NCBI GenBank assembly: GCA_024516035.1
Contig: CM044961.1
Location: forward strand, 12,747,800-12,811,799
Length of the DNA stretch: 64,000 nt
Source: Bactericera cockerelli
Taxonomy: Eukaryota; Arthropoda; Insecta; Hemiptera; Triozidae
Direction: 5' to 3'
Made by a program: the position numbers and the translations under genes. Shown one piece after another: positions 1-11,100 of this stretch (the first letter of the stretch is position 1; each line of letters starts with the position of its first letter). The notes under the pieces are model-generated. The model was given only the letters and a program-made list of their open reading frames with translations. It did no database searches and was not told the origin of the DNA.

Positions 1-720
1 TATCAAAACCAAAATATATTGAAAATCGCGTAATTAATTTCATTTGCACGTACCAACACTTTTCCAAACGCCTGCCCTCCATAAAGAACTGCTCATTTTG
101 TGGAGCACTTTAAAATTTTCAATCCATTTTCCTTTTACCCTCAAGATTATTTTAATGAATTAAAATTAATTAAAATCTCTCCACACTTCGAGATAATTGT
201 TCGTAATTAAAAGCGACAGCCGTATGGAGATGGCATGTTGTCGTATTCAGGAGCTCAAGTGCAAGAGTGCTGAATTGCGAGCAAATGCAGAGATTATTGC
301 AATCACGTGCTAAAGCTTCAGTCATGCCGTGCGAATCTTAGGGTTCTGTATAAATGATCTGTGGATGTTAGGGTTCTTTAAAGAGAGAGACATAGAAAAA
401 TGTAGAGATATAAAGGAGAAAGAGAAAGAGAGAGAGAGTAGGTGAAAGATAAAGGCAAAACAAGTGAGAATGATATTATACCTGTAAGGGAATCTGAAGA
501 AAAATGAGTACTCCAGCAAGGATTTTAGTAAAGTGTTTTTAAGTCATTGTTATATATCCGCACTCGTTGTATAACTTTTTTTTTTAAACTAAAGTTCCAT
601 AAATAGTAAGTGTGGAAATTCAAAGATGAAACAATTTTTGTATGTTTTTTTTTATTATTATAGGTACATCTGGTACATACATAGATACATACTTAATAGA
701 AAACACCACTTGATTACCGA
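1..720. other. AT-rich non-coding stretch
   Basis: I see no gene here. There is a short purine-rich patch (about 390-440) and T-runs near 570 and 645. The short open frames are low-complexity. Confidence 0.5.
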
Positions 721-724
721 TTAT

Positions 725-1005
725 TGGTATAGTCAAGTGGTTAACGCGCTAGTCTGGTAATTCAGGTAGTGTGGGGATCCGTTGGTTCGGTTGCGTAAGG
801 ATCCGCTGTTTTGAATCCCACCTAGTGCATGAATTTTTCCTCATTTATTTGAGAATATGACCACATAATAATAAGACATTGCTGTATGGAATGGCCTTGC
901 CTACCGATGCCAGAAAAAGAAGGAAAGAAGGTGGTAGAAAATTCTTTGAACATTATCCTCGCTCGCCTTGTGGTTAACTTCTCCTAAAGAGTGTTATTAT
1001 CTTAC
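725..1005 (+). mobile_element. tRNA-headed SINE, family A
   Basis: The head has a tRNA box A-like TAGTCAAGTGGTTAACGCGC and a box B-like TTTGAATCCC, followed by the shared body (CCTCATTTATTTGAG, CCACATAATAATAAGAC, GGTGGTAGAAA) and a short TTAT tail. The head carries an internal duplication, with GGATCCG occurring twice. The same family recurs at 37111, 54814 and, reversed, at 51430 and 57490. This is a pol III-type retroposon; it is not a functional tRNA because the acceptor arms do not pair. Confidence 0.8.
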
Positions 1006-1329
1006 ATTTTTCTATTTCTTCAAAATTACTTTACATTCATTTCATGCCACAGGACTTTTCTTATTTTAATTAAATATTTTTCATTACCTTTTCATTTAGT
1101 TCTTTTAATTTTCATCAGTTCTTTTTAGACTTTTATTTTTTCCACACTGAAAATTTCTCAACATCATCTCTGGTCTTTCTTGCCAAAACCAACTTTAGTA
1201 TAGGGTAGAAAAGATAATTAAATTAAAAATATTTCTTTACCTCTAATTTGTATTATACAAAACTTTCGAGCTGATCGAATCTGTAGAAAATTATTAATTA
1301 GGATATGTAGGTAGAGAGTAGTGTGGGGG

Positions 1330-1640
1330 GTGTGTCTGTGCGTGTGTGTGTGTGAGAGAGAAAGAGAGAAAGAGAAAGAGAAAAAAGAAAGAGAAAGAGA
1401 AAAAGAAAGAGAAAGAGAAAGAGAAAAAGAAAGACAAAGACAAAGAAAAAGAAAAGAGTGTAATATTATTAAATTAGAAATAGTACGAAAATATTTATTT
1501 CTAAAGAAAAGAAGGAGAAATCGAAAATCTTTTGAAAATTAAAGAGAAAAAGAAGGAGAGAAAGAAATAGAAGAAGAGAGAGAGAGAGAGAGAAAAAAAG
1601 ACAGGAGAAGATAGAGAAAGAAACAGAAGAAGAGAGAGGA
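1330..1640. repeat. GA-rich low-complexity tract
   Basis: A short (TG)n run leads into (GAGAAA)n and (GA)n repeats on the plus strand. The open frames across it are low-complexity artefacts. Confidence 0.85.
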
Positions 1641-1914
1641 AACGGAAATAAAAATGCTGAAAATTAGATTTCTTGTTCCTGATTTCGCTTTGTAGGGAGA
1701 AAGTTCAGGAAAGTTTCGTCTCGATATTTGTTGCAAAGTTATTTATTGATCTTAATTTTCTTTTCTTCTTATTTATCACAACAATCATTATCAATTTCAT
1801 CATATTTAGGTCATAAGTCATAATAATTTGAGGATAAAAAACACTTGGCTTTTTTTGTTTCACTTAATTATTAATTTTCAGATGGCCATTTCGTCAGTTT
1901 TTCCTGAGAACTTA

Positions 1915-2075
1915 TACAGGGTGTCCCGTATACAGATGCAAATATTTTGAGGGTAGGTTCAGCCCACCGTGGACTATCATATGAGCGAAACTTGCAGTGG
2001 GGCATTTTGTTTCGTTAAAGAGTTATGGCCAAATCCCTGTTTTTCCCACAGGTCTAGAGGTCACTTGGATCGATG
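1915..2075 (+). mobile_element. Isolated end of a Tc1/mariner-like element
   Basis: The block starts TATACAGGGTGTCCCG, the terminal sequence common to many insect TA-inserting DNA transposons. I found no matching inverted end nearby, so this is a fragment. The rest of 1640-2700 is AT-rich with no gene seen. Confidence 0.4.
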
Positions 2076-2705
2076 CACGTTTTTAAAGAAATGATAGCCA
2101 GTAAGTAATTTTTGACTTCATGTATGGATAATCATGCATATTTCCCTTCGAATGCATTTGGTTGCATAAAAAAATATTGAAAGACCAGAGAGATATTTAA
2201 TCATAAGTTCAATACTTTTCTAAAATTTGATTTTTCCTTTTTTTCCCTTTCGTGAATTTAAAGTACTTCTACAATTGCAATTCTACGTATCACTAGTTAA
2301 AAAAATACCCTATTATGTTTAGTTTTAGAAAAAAGAAAGCTCATTTATATCACTTTAAAGATCATGGAACGCAAGACACACAAAGCTCAAAAAACACTTC
2401 TGAATCATGATGGAAAATTCAAAGTTGACTGAATTTTAACAGAATTGGCGCGTAATTTGAGGTATAAATACACTGCTCTGGGATGTTTCACAGAAGGAAA
2501 TTGATCATTCACAGTGGTCGGTCGGTGTGAACTTTTATGTGAATGGGGTTTCGGGGTCACAGGGTTATCGTGAGGAAAAAATGAGAGGGGCTGTAACGAA
2601 AGCAGCAACCAGAGGTGTAATTATGGACAAAGAATACTCATGGAGAAAGACTCTGCGCTAACAACAAACATTGTGATTTTATTTTTAGAATTAAAATTAA
2701 AAAAA

Positions 2706-3374
2706 CACCGCCAATTATGGACACAATACTTCCTCGTGATTGCTTCACATTGTAAACACGTGCCAATTTTGAAATTTTATAGAAAACTACTTGTATCTCC
2801 AAAACGGCTCAACCGATTTTCTTCAAATTTATTTTATATGGTAGAATATTGTTTTTTCTACATTCTAAATTATACAAAAAATTCTGTATCGGCAAATCGT
2901 GGTCCTTATTTTTTCACTTTCTGTCCAAATTTTCGGATTTTCTTAAATATCAGAGTCAAATTATAATTAATTAAATAATAAATAATAATTCATTGAAATC
3001 TGGTGTACTGTTCACGAGATATAAGCGTTTAAGTAAAAAGTTAGTGGTCAGGCGCATGGTCTCTTTCACCCAGAACCGCTAGTATGAATTCGATGAATTT
3101 AAAATGGGACCATCTACAGAATGTCTCCTAGATGTGTGCAAAATTTCATCAAAATTGGTCGAGTGGTTTCCGAGATTTGCGCGTTACAAGGAATCGTTTT
3201 AACAGACCGACAGACAGACCGATAGACCGACAGATGGACACAAAACCAAATTTACTCAGTAGGTTATGGAACGTCCAGAAATATGAAAAAATTGAAATCG
3301 GAGCAAAAAAAATTTTTTTTTACAAAAACGAACACAATACTTCCGATTTTTAATATTAGAAATTTCTCGGAAGT
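2706..3374 (-). mobile_element. Hairpin-headed repeat element, copy 1 (reversed)
   Basis: It begins with the end sequence CACCGCCAATTATGGACAC and finishes with the reversed palindromic head (TACTTCCGA...TCTCGGAAGT) at 3330-3374. Between them lie the family blocks: a run of short CAGACMGAC-type repeats, the block around CATTTTAAATTCATCGAA (reversed) and the TCACGAGATATAAGCG block. The open frames here are by-products of the conserved repeat. It is the same family as 38215-38982 and 60261-60910 and has no coding capacity. Confidence 0.75.
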
Positions 3375-3474
3375 AATATCATTTTTGTGTTTATCACAAT
3401 TATGATATCAAAAACATAACAAAAAAGTGCCGAAAATTAACCTTGGGTAAAACTCGAACATCCAACCTTCAGGT

Positions 3475-3622
3475 TACTATTATTATTAATACTTTATTGA
3501 TAAACTACAAACATGATACATTCTGCAACACAGGACATGAAATGAAAAGAACAAAAAGAATATGTAGCGAACCAAGGGCGAGGTTAAAGCTTGTGGCTTT
3601 CTCTTCCACCGAACAACTTGAT
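3475..3622 (-). mobile_element. 3' end of a LINE (5'-truncated copy)
   Basis: The plus strand reads TTATTATTAATACTTTATTG and ends in a TGTGGCTTTCTCTTCCACC-type block. Related blocks (TTTATT start, a central AAAGAAAA-rich stretch, then CAATCTCTTCCACCC) recur at 33155, 52935 and 59185. This suits the polyadenylation end of a LINE copied in minus orientation with a (TAA)n tail. Confidence 0.55.
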
Positions 3623-3739
3623 CGTCTTGTTATTTTATTTATTAGATTTGATTGATATAGTTGGTTAATAGAACTATTTGTACTCAGAAAATTTTCATTT
3701 ATAAATTCCAGTTGGCACAAAAATGGTCACACAGACCGC

Positions 3740-3876
3740 TTCAGGCATCGAGTGTTCTTCAAAATGCAGTAGCGCCCAGATTCCCAGTTTCAGCATAGAT
3801 TTAGTAAAGGGAGTTAGAATAGTTTGTGACATCACGAAAGTGATTAACACAAATATGATAACTAATTACGCCATCT
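3740..3876 (+). mobile_element. Degenerate tRNA-headed SINE, family B
   Basis: The head is decayed but the body is clear: CAGTTTCAGCATAGATTTAG, then a GTGACATCACGAAAGTGATT block and AACACAAATATGATAA. Better copies are at 41525-41670 and 21317-21455. Confidence 0.55.
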
Positions 3877-3946
3877 GCAAAGAAAACCATTGATGTCATC
3901 AACAGTATAATCTCCGTTTACACCATCATCGATCATAATGAGAGAC

Positions 3947-4333
3947 GGATCCGACACAAGGGCCGAATGGTGCAATAGTTTTTGCGGGATCTGTGATAAT
4001 CAATTGGAATTTGATGCGTAAGTCATTTTTGGTAAGAGGATTTTTTTGTTAAGAAGAATTTTGTAGTTATATAGGGTTAGGTAAAGTTAACGAGGTGAAA
4101 TTGCACGATAGATCACTGACTTCAGTTTGTTGGGTAGGATGGTTGGGTGAGGGGCTTAGGTTAGGTTGAAATTAGTGCAGGTGGTTAGGCCGGGTCGCGC
4201 AGCGACCCGGTCTAACCCTGCACTAATTTCAACCTAACCTAAGCCCCTCACCCAAGCTATCCTAACCGGCTAACGAAACAGCCCAATAGATCCCGCAAAA
4301 ACTATTGCACCATTCGGCCCTTGTGTCGGATCC
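3947..4333. mobile_element. Mutator-like fold-back MITE with 9-bp target duplication
   Basis: The 46-bp ends 3947-3992 and 4288-4333 are perfect inverted repeats starting GGATCCGACACAAGGGCCGA. They are flanked by the 9-bp direct repeat ATGAGAGAC at 3938-3946 and 4334-4342. Inside, about 4138-4196 and 4205-4262 form a second palindrome around GGGTCGC|GCAGCGACCC. A 9-bp duplication with long inverted ends is the signature of Mutator-like elements. No transposase is encoded, so it depends on an autonomous relative. Confidence 0.85.
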
Positions 4334-4342
4334 ATGAGAGAC

Positions 4343-4639
4343 AGCATAGTATTCTGAGAGGCCGCGTCTCTCATACCTTTCATCATCATAGGGTGGCGTC
4401 ATCGTAAAAGATGGTAGCAAGACAGTGTAGGAATGACTCAGCACTTCTACCACTGTCTTTACAAGGAGGTTAATAGTTGACAAGGGCCCCCGGAACCAAG
4501 CCAATGCTGGTCTACTCCCTGTTTATAGTCCCCCAACCAGACTGCTGGTCTACTCCCTGTTTCTAGTCCCTGTTTATAGTCTCATACCTTTACATAATAA
4601 AAATAAGATAAGGTACAAGATTATCCGTTAGGTAGATTA
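4343..4639. other. Short tandem words, no gene seen
   Basis: CTGGTCTACTCCCTGTTT occurs twice, at about 4510 and 4540, followed by a shortened third unit. A minus-strand open frame of 80 codons (4262-4504) runs into the fold-back element, so I do not call it a gene. Confidence 0.4.
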
Positions 4640-4786
4640 ATGGCCGGGTCAAGATGCGCTAGGTAGGTCCAAGCTCATATGCAGATGTGAGGTCACTAGA
4701 TCACGTTGGAGCTCTGGTGGAAAACAATTACGTGACCCTACATCTTCATGAGCCTGGACCGAGTAGAGGCATCTCAACCCGGCCAT
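4640..4786. mobile_element. Palindromic MITE-like element
   Basis: The 18-bp ends ATGGCCGGGTCAAGATGC and, inverted, GCATCTCAACCCGGCCAT match at 16 of 18 positions. The pairing continues inward (GGTCCAAGCTCAT against ATGAGCCTGGACC), so most of the 147 bp can fold into one hairpin. No duplication of the target is obvious. Confidence 0.6.
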
Positions 4787-4939
4787 AAAAGTGATAATAA
4801 AAGCTGTCATCATAAAACCATCATTATTTCCAGAAAGGAGGTTTCTACTATGATAGGAACCGGAGAGGTGAATTGAATTAGAAAAATGACGTATCAGGAA
4901 TGAAAATAGGAATCATCTCGAGCCAGCTTCGATAACACA

Positions 4940-5125
4940 TTGAATACCCCAGTCACTGAAGTTAAGCAACGTTCAGCGAGACTAGGTCTTGGATGTGTGA
5001 CCATTTGAATTCGCACTCTCGTGATGCTGGCTAATCTCAACCCCAGTCAGGCTGGGTGAGGTTAATTTGAGTATCGTTAGATGACCGTGCAGTTGAAAGC
5101 TGCGTTTATCACAATAACAAAAAAG
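4940..5125 (+). mobile_element. 5S rRNA-derived SINE (copy 1)
   Basis: The head contains AGTCACTGAAGTTAAGCAAC and TTGGATGTGTGACC, which match the internal promoter (box A and box C) of 5S rRNA. The body continues CAGGCTGGGTGAGGTTAAT and ends AGTTGAAAGCTGCGTTTA, a decayed version of the family tail. The full family plan is best seen at 16812-17058. Confidence 0.75.
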
Positions 5126-5335
5126 AAGAAAAAAGTAAACATCTCTACAATAAAACCGTAGGTTGGCGGATTTGTACGTTTCATTTAAGATGTGCAATAC
5201 CGTTTTTACCGTTATCTTTCCCTCTCTTCCCTTCTACTATCCCTCTCACTATTTTTCCCTTCTCCCAGCTTGTCCCTTTCTCGTTCCTTTCTTCATAAAG
5301 GTTAGTGTTTTCAGTACATTCATCTATTCACTCAG

Positions 5336-5602
5336 GACGAGCGGAACAAGGTGCTCACCCGAATCAAGAAGGAGAAGATCTACCTCAAGCTGGACCGTGG
5401 AATCAACAAGGATGGTGCTAATGTCTTTATCAATGAGCCTCTTTGCCCTTATTATCGAAGGATCTTCTACGAGGCGAATAAGGTAAAATGGGAAAAGAAT
5501 TACCCGTTTCTCTGGGTGAGGGATGGCAACATCTTGTTGAAAAAAACGGTTGATGGAAAACCGTTGCGACTCACCAGCATGGACGATATTGGTAAGCTTT
5601 AA
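5336..5602 (+). pseudogene. LINE ORF1 C-terminal fragment, baculovirus-FP-like domain
   Basis: An open frame runs from the point where similarity to a LINE begins to a stop at 5600-5602. The product carries NVFINEPLCPYYRRIFYEA and a following KPLRLTSMDDI. This pattern (IxINExL...FYxA, then a hydrophobic VRDGNILLKK strand) is the C-terminal domain shared by ORF1 proteins of many insect LINEs and the baculovirus FP protein. The N-terminal part, normally coiled coil and sometimes a zinc finger, is missing because the LINE copy is 5'-truncated. ORF2 starts 51 bases downstream in another reading frame, as expected for a two-ORF LINE. Family assignment is from memory of the motif. Confidence 0.65.
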
Positions 5603-5653
5603 GCGTTCTCAACGGTACGCTTTTGGAAGAATCACCAAGTTACATTTTATTTT

Positions 5654-7798
5654 ATGTTTTTAAATAAAAACATAGCTCTATTGGAAAATGTAAGAAACAG
5701 TAAGCCTAATTTTGAGATTTATAAAGAACTTAATGAATGGAACCAGAAAATTGATCAGAATAACTTATTGTCTCTATTACATGTTAATATAAGAAGCATT
5801 CGATTGAACTTTGACTTGTTAGTTATTAAAATTGAACAACTTATTCAAAACCTTGATTTGTTAGTCTTGACTGAGGTTAATGTGAAAGAAGAAGAAGCTA
5901 TTTGCTACCAACTCAGAAACTTTGCACAGGTTTATTATATGAATTATTTATTATATGAAGATTATAAAAAACAGCGAAATATAACCACCAACATCATTAA
6001 GAAAGAAAAACGGATTTATATTTTCAAGCTGCTACAAGATGCCAAGGGAGACATGTTAAAGACTTGGAAAATTATTAATGATTTAATGAACAGAAAAATT
6101 AAAGAGCCAATTGAGAAAAAATTTCACCGACATTTTCAAACAGATGATTCAAAATTTCTTGCCAATGCTTTTAATCGTAACTTTATCACACAAGTTAAAG
6201 ACGTGAAAATACTCAATCAAGGCCCCCTCTTGGAGGTAGAAAACATAAATTTTGAACTTCATAATAACACAACTTCAATGTATCTCAGGAAAGCAACAGA
6301 AAAAGAAATCAATAGATTTTTAAAAAAATTGAAGAAATATGGACAAGGAATAGATGGCATCCAGAATAAAGATATTATATGCAACAGTAATTTATTTACC
6401 CCTATAATTACTCAAATAGTAAATTGTATGTTGGAAACTGCTACCATACCCGATAGTCTCAAAGTCTCCTGTATCACACCATTATTTAAAAAAGGTAAGC
6501 CTAACATGCTCGGGAATTACAGGCCAGTGGGATCGCTACCAATAATCGAAAAAGTTCTAGAAAAACATATCCATATTCAAACTAATAAATATCTAGAAAT
6601 TAATAAAATAATTCCACCTTTTCAGCATGGTTTCCAAAAAGATAGAAGTACAATTACTTTACTTCAGGAATTCGCCAATGAAATCAACACTGCCCTGGAC
6701 GAGCGGAAGTGTGTAGTCGTCCTGCTGCTGGATCTGAGCTTTGCCTTCGACGCCCTGGACCACGCCGTGCTGCTCAACAAGTTCCAGGAGGTTGGCATCA
6801 CCCACCCCATCTTCAAGCAATACTTGGCCAACAGGCGACAGGTGACGCGGGTAGGGGCGGTGCTAAGTGACGAGGAAGCAGTGGAGCACGGTCTGGTGCA
6901 GGGCGGGATAAATTCCCCGACTTGGTACTCTATCTACACCTACGACGTCAAGTACTTACGAATCATAGGCAGCCTGAAAATGTTTGCGGATGATAGCTGT
7001 CTCGTTTCTATCCATAAAGATCCTAAGATAGCAATAGCTAACGCGCAACGAGACTTTATCAATCTTCAGAAATATTTCTATAAAAACCATATTTTTCTTA
7101 ACGAGAAGAAGACTGAGGCGTTGGTCATGGGGTTCCAAAGCAAACGTATAGATTTGGACGAGCACAGGATATACTGCCATACAAGGAAGTGTCTGGCTCA
7201 AGAAACTTACAAAACTTTTTGTATTTGCAACCCTATTGAGTTCAAACACGAATCAAAATACTTGGGAATTTATATTGATAATGAGTTTAAAATGACAGAA
7301 CATGTCAATAATATTACAAAAAAACTGAGAAGTCTAAATTTCAACTTCAACAAAATTTGCGCAGACAGCTTACCTTTAACCTGCAGAAAAATAATGTACT
7401 TTTCGCTGGTAGACTCTATACTCCGCTACGGAGCAACCCTATATACTTACGCTCCTCAGTATGCCATCAAACCCCTTCTTTCTCAGCAGAAAAAAATCGT
7501 AAAATTCCTATTCAAGAACATTAATATTGAACACATGAAGCCTGACCAACTATGTAAGTTCATTCTTCTTATGAACAACTTTAAAGAAGAAAAATATCGC
7601 CAGAGGACGGAGCAGCCGTACGAACTCCGAGTCCAGAGGTTCCGCCGCCCTCACGTCTACACCATCCAGTACGGAGACCGCAGGCTGGAATACATTATTC
7701 CTGCTCTACTGGATTACTACTGCAGAGATTTTATTCATGATGATAACAAGATTGTCATTAAGAATAAGATCAAGAAAAGTATCCTTAAAATCAAATAA
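5654..7798 (+). CDS. LINE ORF2: reverse transcriptase with deleted endonuclease
   Basis: The 714-residue open frame begins with what looks like the first part of an apurinic-type endonuclease (LLHVNIRSI at about 41-49, LTEVNV at 72-77), then jumps into linker sequence; about 150-200 residues of endonuclease that should carry the catalytic His and Asp are absent. The reverse transcriptase is complete: fingers with LKKYGQGIDG and LGNYRPVGSL, motif A LLLDLSFAFD (Asp360), motif B VQGGINSP, and the catalytic FADD at 444-447. The C-terminal thumb follows. The clade is of the Jockey/CR1/L2 kind; I cannot place it more closely. Base composition changes sharply within the gene: 6690-6955 and about 7605-7690 are GC-rich, the rest is AT-rich. 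The frame is open but the protein would lack target-cleaving activity. Confidence 0.8.
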   Translation: MFLNKNIALLENVRNSKPNFEIYKELNEWNQKIDQNNLLSLLHVNIRSIRLNFDLLVIKIEQLIQNLDLLVLTEVNVKEEEAICYQLRNFAQVYYMNYLLYEDYKKQRNITTNIIKKEKRIYIFKLLQDAKGDMLKTWKIINDLMNRKIKEPIEKKFHRHFQTDDSKFLANAFNRNFITQVKDVKILNQGPLLEVENINFELHNNTTSMYLRKATEKEINRFLKKLKKYGQGIDGIQNKDIICNSNLFTPIITQIVNCMLETATIPDSLKVSCITPLFKKGKPNMLGNYRPVGSLPIIEKVLEKHIHIQTNKYLEINKIIPPFQHGFQKDRSTITLLQEFANEINTALDERKCVVVLLLDLSFAFDALDHAVLLNKFQEVGITHPIFKQYLANRRQVTRVGAVLSDEEAVEHGLVQGGINSPTWYSIYTYDVKYLRIIGSLKMFADDSCLVSIHKDPKIAIANAQRDFINLQKYFYKNHIFLNEKKTEALVMGFQSKRIDLDEHRIYCHTRKCLAQETYKTFCICNPIEFKHESKYLGIYIDNEFKMTEHVNNITKKLRSLNFNFNKICADSLPLTCRKIMYFSLVDSILRYGATLYTYAPQYAIKPLLSQQKKIVKFLFKNINIEHMKPDQLCKFILLMNNFKEEKYRQRTEQPYELRVQRFRRPHVYTIQYGDRRLEYIIPALLDYYCRDFIHDDNKIVIKNKIKKSILKIK

Positions 7799-8118
7799 GC
7801 ATCTAGTGATGTTTATATTACTACTGTTCATTTTCATCACGTTCACAGTTCTTTTTCTATTGATATTGGTTTTTAAAATTTAGTTTAGTTTTCAAATTTA
7901 GTCACTCAGGTAGATCTCAAACAATGTTTGTACAAATAATTTTGTATTATTGTTGTAATATTATTGTAAAAAATTTACAATATTTTTTTTTTTGTAATAT
8001 TATTGTAAAAAGAGAAGAAAGCAAATGTTAAAAACATATTGGGTTAAACTTAGTTTTCAAATTCAGTCACTCAGGTAGATCTCAAACAATGTTTGTACAA
8101 ATAATTTTGTATTGCTGT
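7799..8118 (+). repeat. LINE 3' UTR with about 165-bp tandem units
   Basis: The block GTCACTCAGGTAGATCTCAA followed by AATGTTTGTACAAATAATTT occurs at about 7901 and 8066, and again after the nested insertion at about 12283. Between copies lie AATATTATTGTAAAA inverted-repeat words. The second unit is cut at 8118 by the nested LINE. Confidence 0.8.
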
Positions 8119-11100
8119 TGTTATATAAAGATTTCACTCATTTATTTGAGGTATACATACATACATAGGTTTTAAAAACAATATGTACATAAATTAATTA
8201 ATATTGAGGCATTTACGGATGATAGATGTTGTGGAGAGAATGACGGACTTCTGTGATGTTTCGATCAGGTATTCAATGTTTTTAAGGCCACACTGTTCTA
8301 GTTGGGATTTACAGTTCTTGTGCACCAATCCGTTGGAACTTATTACAATAGGTATTATTAGTACGGAGCTCAAGTTGTGGATTCGGGCCAGTTTGAACTT
8401 AAGGTCTTCGTACTTCCTCTTTTTCTCCATGTAAGCAGTATGTAGGTTTTCATCTAAAGGAATTGTAACATCAAGGATGAACGCTTGTTTTTCACTTTTC
8501 TTCATGACAAGAATATCAGGTTTATTGTGGAGAGTGCGAGTATCTGTCATGATGGGCTGATTCCAGTAGATTTTAACATTTTTATTTTCAATTATTCGCT
8601 GGGGTTTATACTTAAAATACGGAATTTTCTTTTTGCTTTGGAAAAGTAGGTGTTTCAAAGCTTGATGGAAGATCTTCGCCACAAGGTCGTGTCGGGCGGT
8701 GTACTCAGTGGCAGCCAACATGGAACATCCTGAAGATAGGTGCTGGATGGATTCAGTGATTTTTCCACAAAGTCGACACATATCATTGATATTAATTTTC
8801 ATTATATGTTTAATGTAATTTCGAGTTTTTATGGTCTGGTCTTGTATGGCATTGATGAATCCTTCGGTCTCAGAGAACAAATAACCTCTGGTCAAATAGA
8901 GAGTAGATAATTTTTTATCAACATGTTCACCATTGAGATGTTTTGGATATTTTCCTTTGAGGGCTCCACTTTCCCAGCTTGATATTAAATCACTAGAGGT
9001 ATTTTCAATAGGTAACTGGAAATTGTTGTCACATAATTTCAGAGGTGTGTACTCATCTGCTTTCTTTGCATGTTCCAAAAATCTAGATGTTTTATTTGCA
9101 AAATATTTTCTTAATTTTTCAACTTGTTTGGAGTGTAAAGTTTTAAGATTGACCAGGCCACGACCTCCTTGATAACGGGGTAGGTTCATGCGCTCCACGG
9201 CGGAGTGAGGGTGGTGAGAGCGGTACTTCGTCATTGTTGTTCTTATGACTCTATTCAGATTATCTAAATCAGTGGCGGACCAGTTTAAAATCCCAAACGT
9301 GTAGGTTAATAATGGGATCGCCCATGAGTTTATGGCTTGTATTTTATTTTTACTATATAATTCGGTATTCATTATTATTGTGACTCTTTCTCTAAATGAA
9401 TCAGAAAATTGTTTCTTCAGGTCTTTATTATTCATATTGAGGTTCTGATACATGCCCAAATACTTGTATGTTTCATCTGGACTCAGGGCTGTGAATTGTG
9501 TATTATCCATTAGAGTGATGTTAGCTGAATGCACAACTTTTCCGCGCTTGATGGAGAGAGTCTTGCACTTATCGAGTCCAAAGTTCATGCATATGTCCTT
9601 GCTGACATGGGACACGATTTCAAGCTGGCTTTGTAGCTGGTCTTCATTACTAGCATATAATTTTAAATCATCCATATAAAATTGATGGGATATCTTGGAA
9701 TCTACATGTTTATTTATTTTGTATCCATATGGCTCCGAGTTTAATATATTACTGATGGGGTTTAGTGCTAAACAGAACCATAAGCTACTCAAGCTGTCTC
9801 CTTGAAATAAGCCTCGATTAAACTGTATTTTTTGTGTTCTTATTTCATTATAAGACATACTGTGCTCGCCACTTGTCAGCCGCAGTGATAACTCAGTACA
9901 CCAGGTAGTCATATTGTGTTTTAAAAATTTAACTATATTCTTGTCTATTTTATAAATGTCAAGGATCTTCAAAAGCCAGGAATGAGGTGTCGAGTCGTAC
10001 GCCTTCATGTAGTCGATCCAACCAACTGAGATGTTACGGCATTTTTGTTTCGCTTGTTTACAAATAATATTATCAAGCGTCAATGATTCCTTGGTTCCAA
10101 ATGTATGTGATCGTGAACCAATTTGCTCTTCACATAAAATATTATTTCTTGTTACGTGGTCATATATTTTATTTTTGAGTATGGATGTAAATACTTTGTA
10201 CATTGTAGGAAGGCAGGTGATGGGGCGGTAACTTGCCGGATTATCGATGTTATTATTTTTTGGTAGTAGGTAAGTCACGCCTTCAGTGAGAAATCCAGGC
10301 ATTCTATTTGGATTGTTAATACATTCTTGAAATTGTCTTGCTAATATTTCATGTGTGTTGGTAAAATACTTTATCCAGTAATTCTGTATTTTATCTATAC
10401 CAGGACTCTTCCAATTATGTAAATATTTAACAGACTGTTGAACATCATTCTTACAAATATTAATTTCATTCATAGATGGTATATCCTTCATTCTTTCTTC
10501 TTCCATTCTTATCCATTCAGCATTTGGATTGTGGTGTTTATCCAATCCCCATATGCTATTCCAAAAGGTATATAAAGTATTGCTGTTGGGTGGATTTTTA
10601 TTCTTAGGGACATTGGTCAGCTTGTTCTTGTTCAATTCTCGATAAAATGCTTTTTGATTATGACGAAACAACTTATTTTGCTTATATCGTTTAACACGTT
10701 TATTATATTTTCTTATTCTGTAACCCAGGATTCTAATTTTTTGTTTCAAAGAATCAAGATGACATTTTAATATTTGCAAAAAGTTTGGTTTCCAATGTTT
10801 GATTTTTGCAAAGTAACAAATTGATTTAATTTTGTTCTTGACATATTTTGACACTTGGAAGTTTTTCTGGAAATAAGTTTCTATGATGCCAATGTTTTTC
10901 CTGATGTTATTTATTTTATGTTCTAATCTTTTTTTCCACGGTGGTTCCTCATTCTGCCAAGTCACATTTTTTCTTCTGTTGGTATTTACAGATATATTTA
11001 AGAGAAAACACACAGTTAGAGCAGCACAATAGATGAAGTGATGTGTGTCTTGTAAATTATTGCTCTTCGTAAATTCATGTTTTAAGGACTCGTTCACTTG

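Noticed and set aside
3132..3353. 73-codon frame recurring in related form at 38343-38548
   Set aside because: It is the translated body of the hairpin-headed repeat, with the CTGT simple repeat read as Asp/Arg/Pro/Thr.
5163..5486. 107-codon plus-strand frame overlapping ORF1
   Set aside because: It is in the wrong frame relative to the FP-like domain and begins in CT-rich flank.
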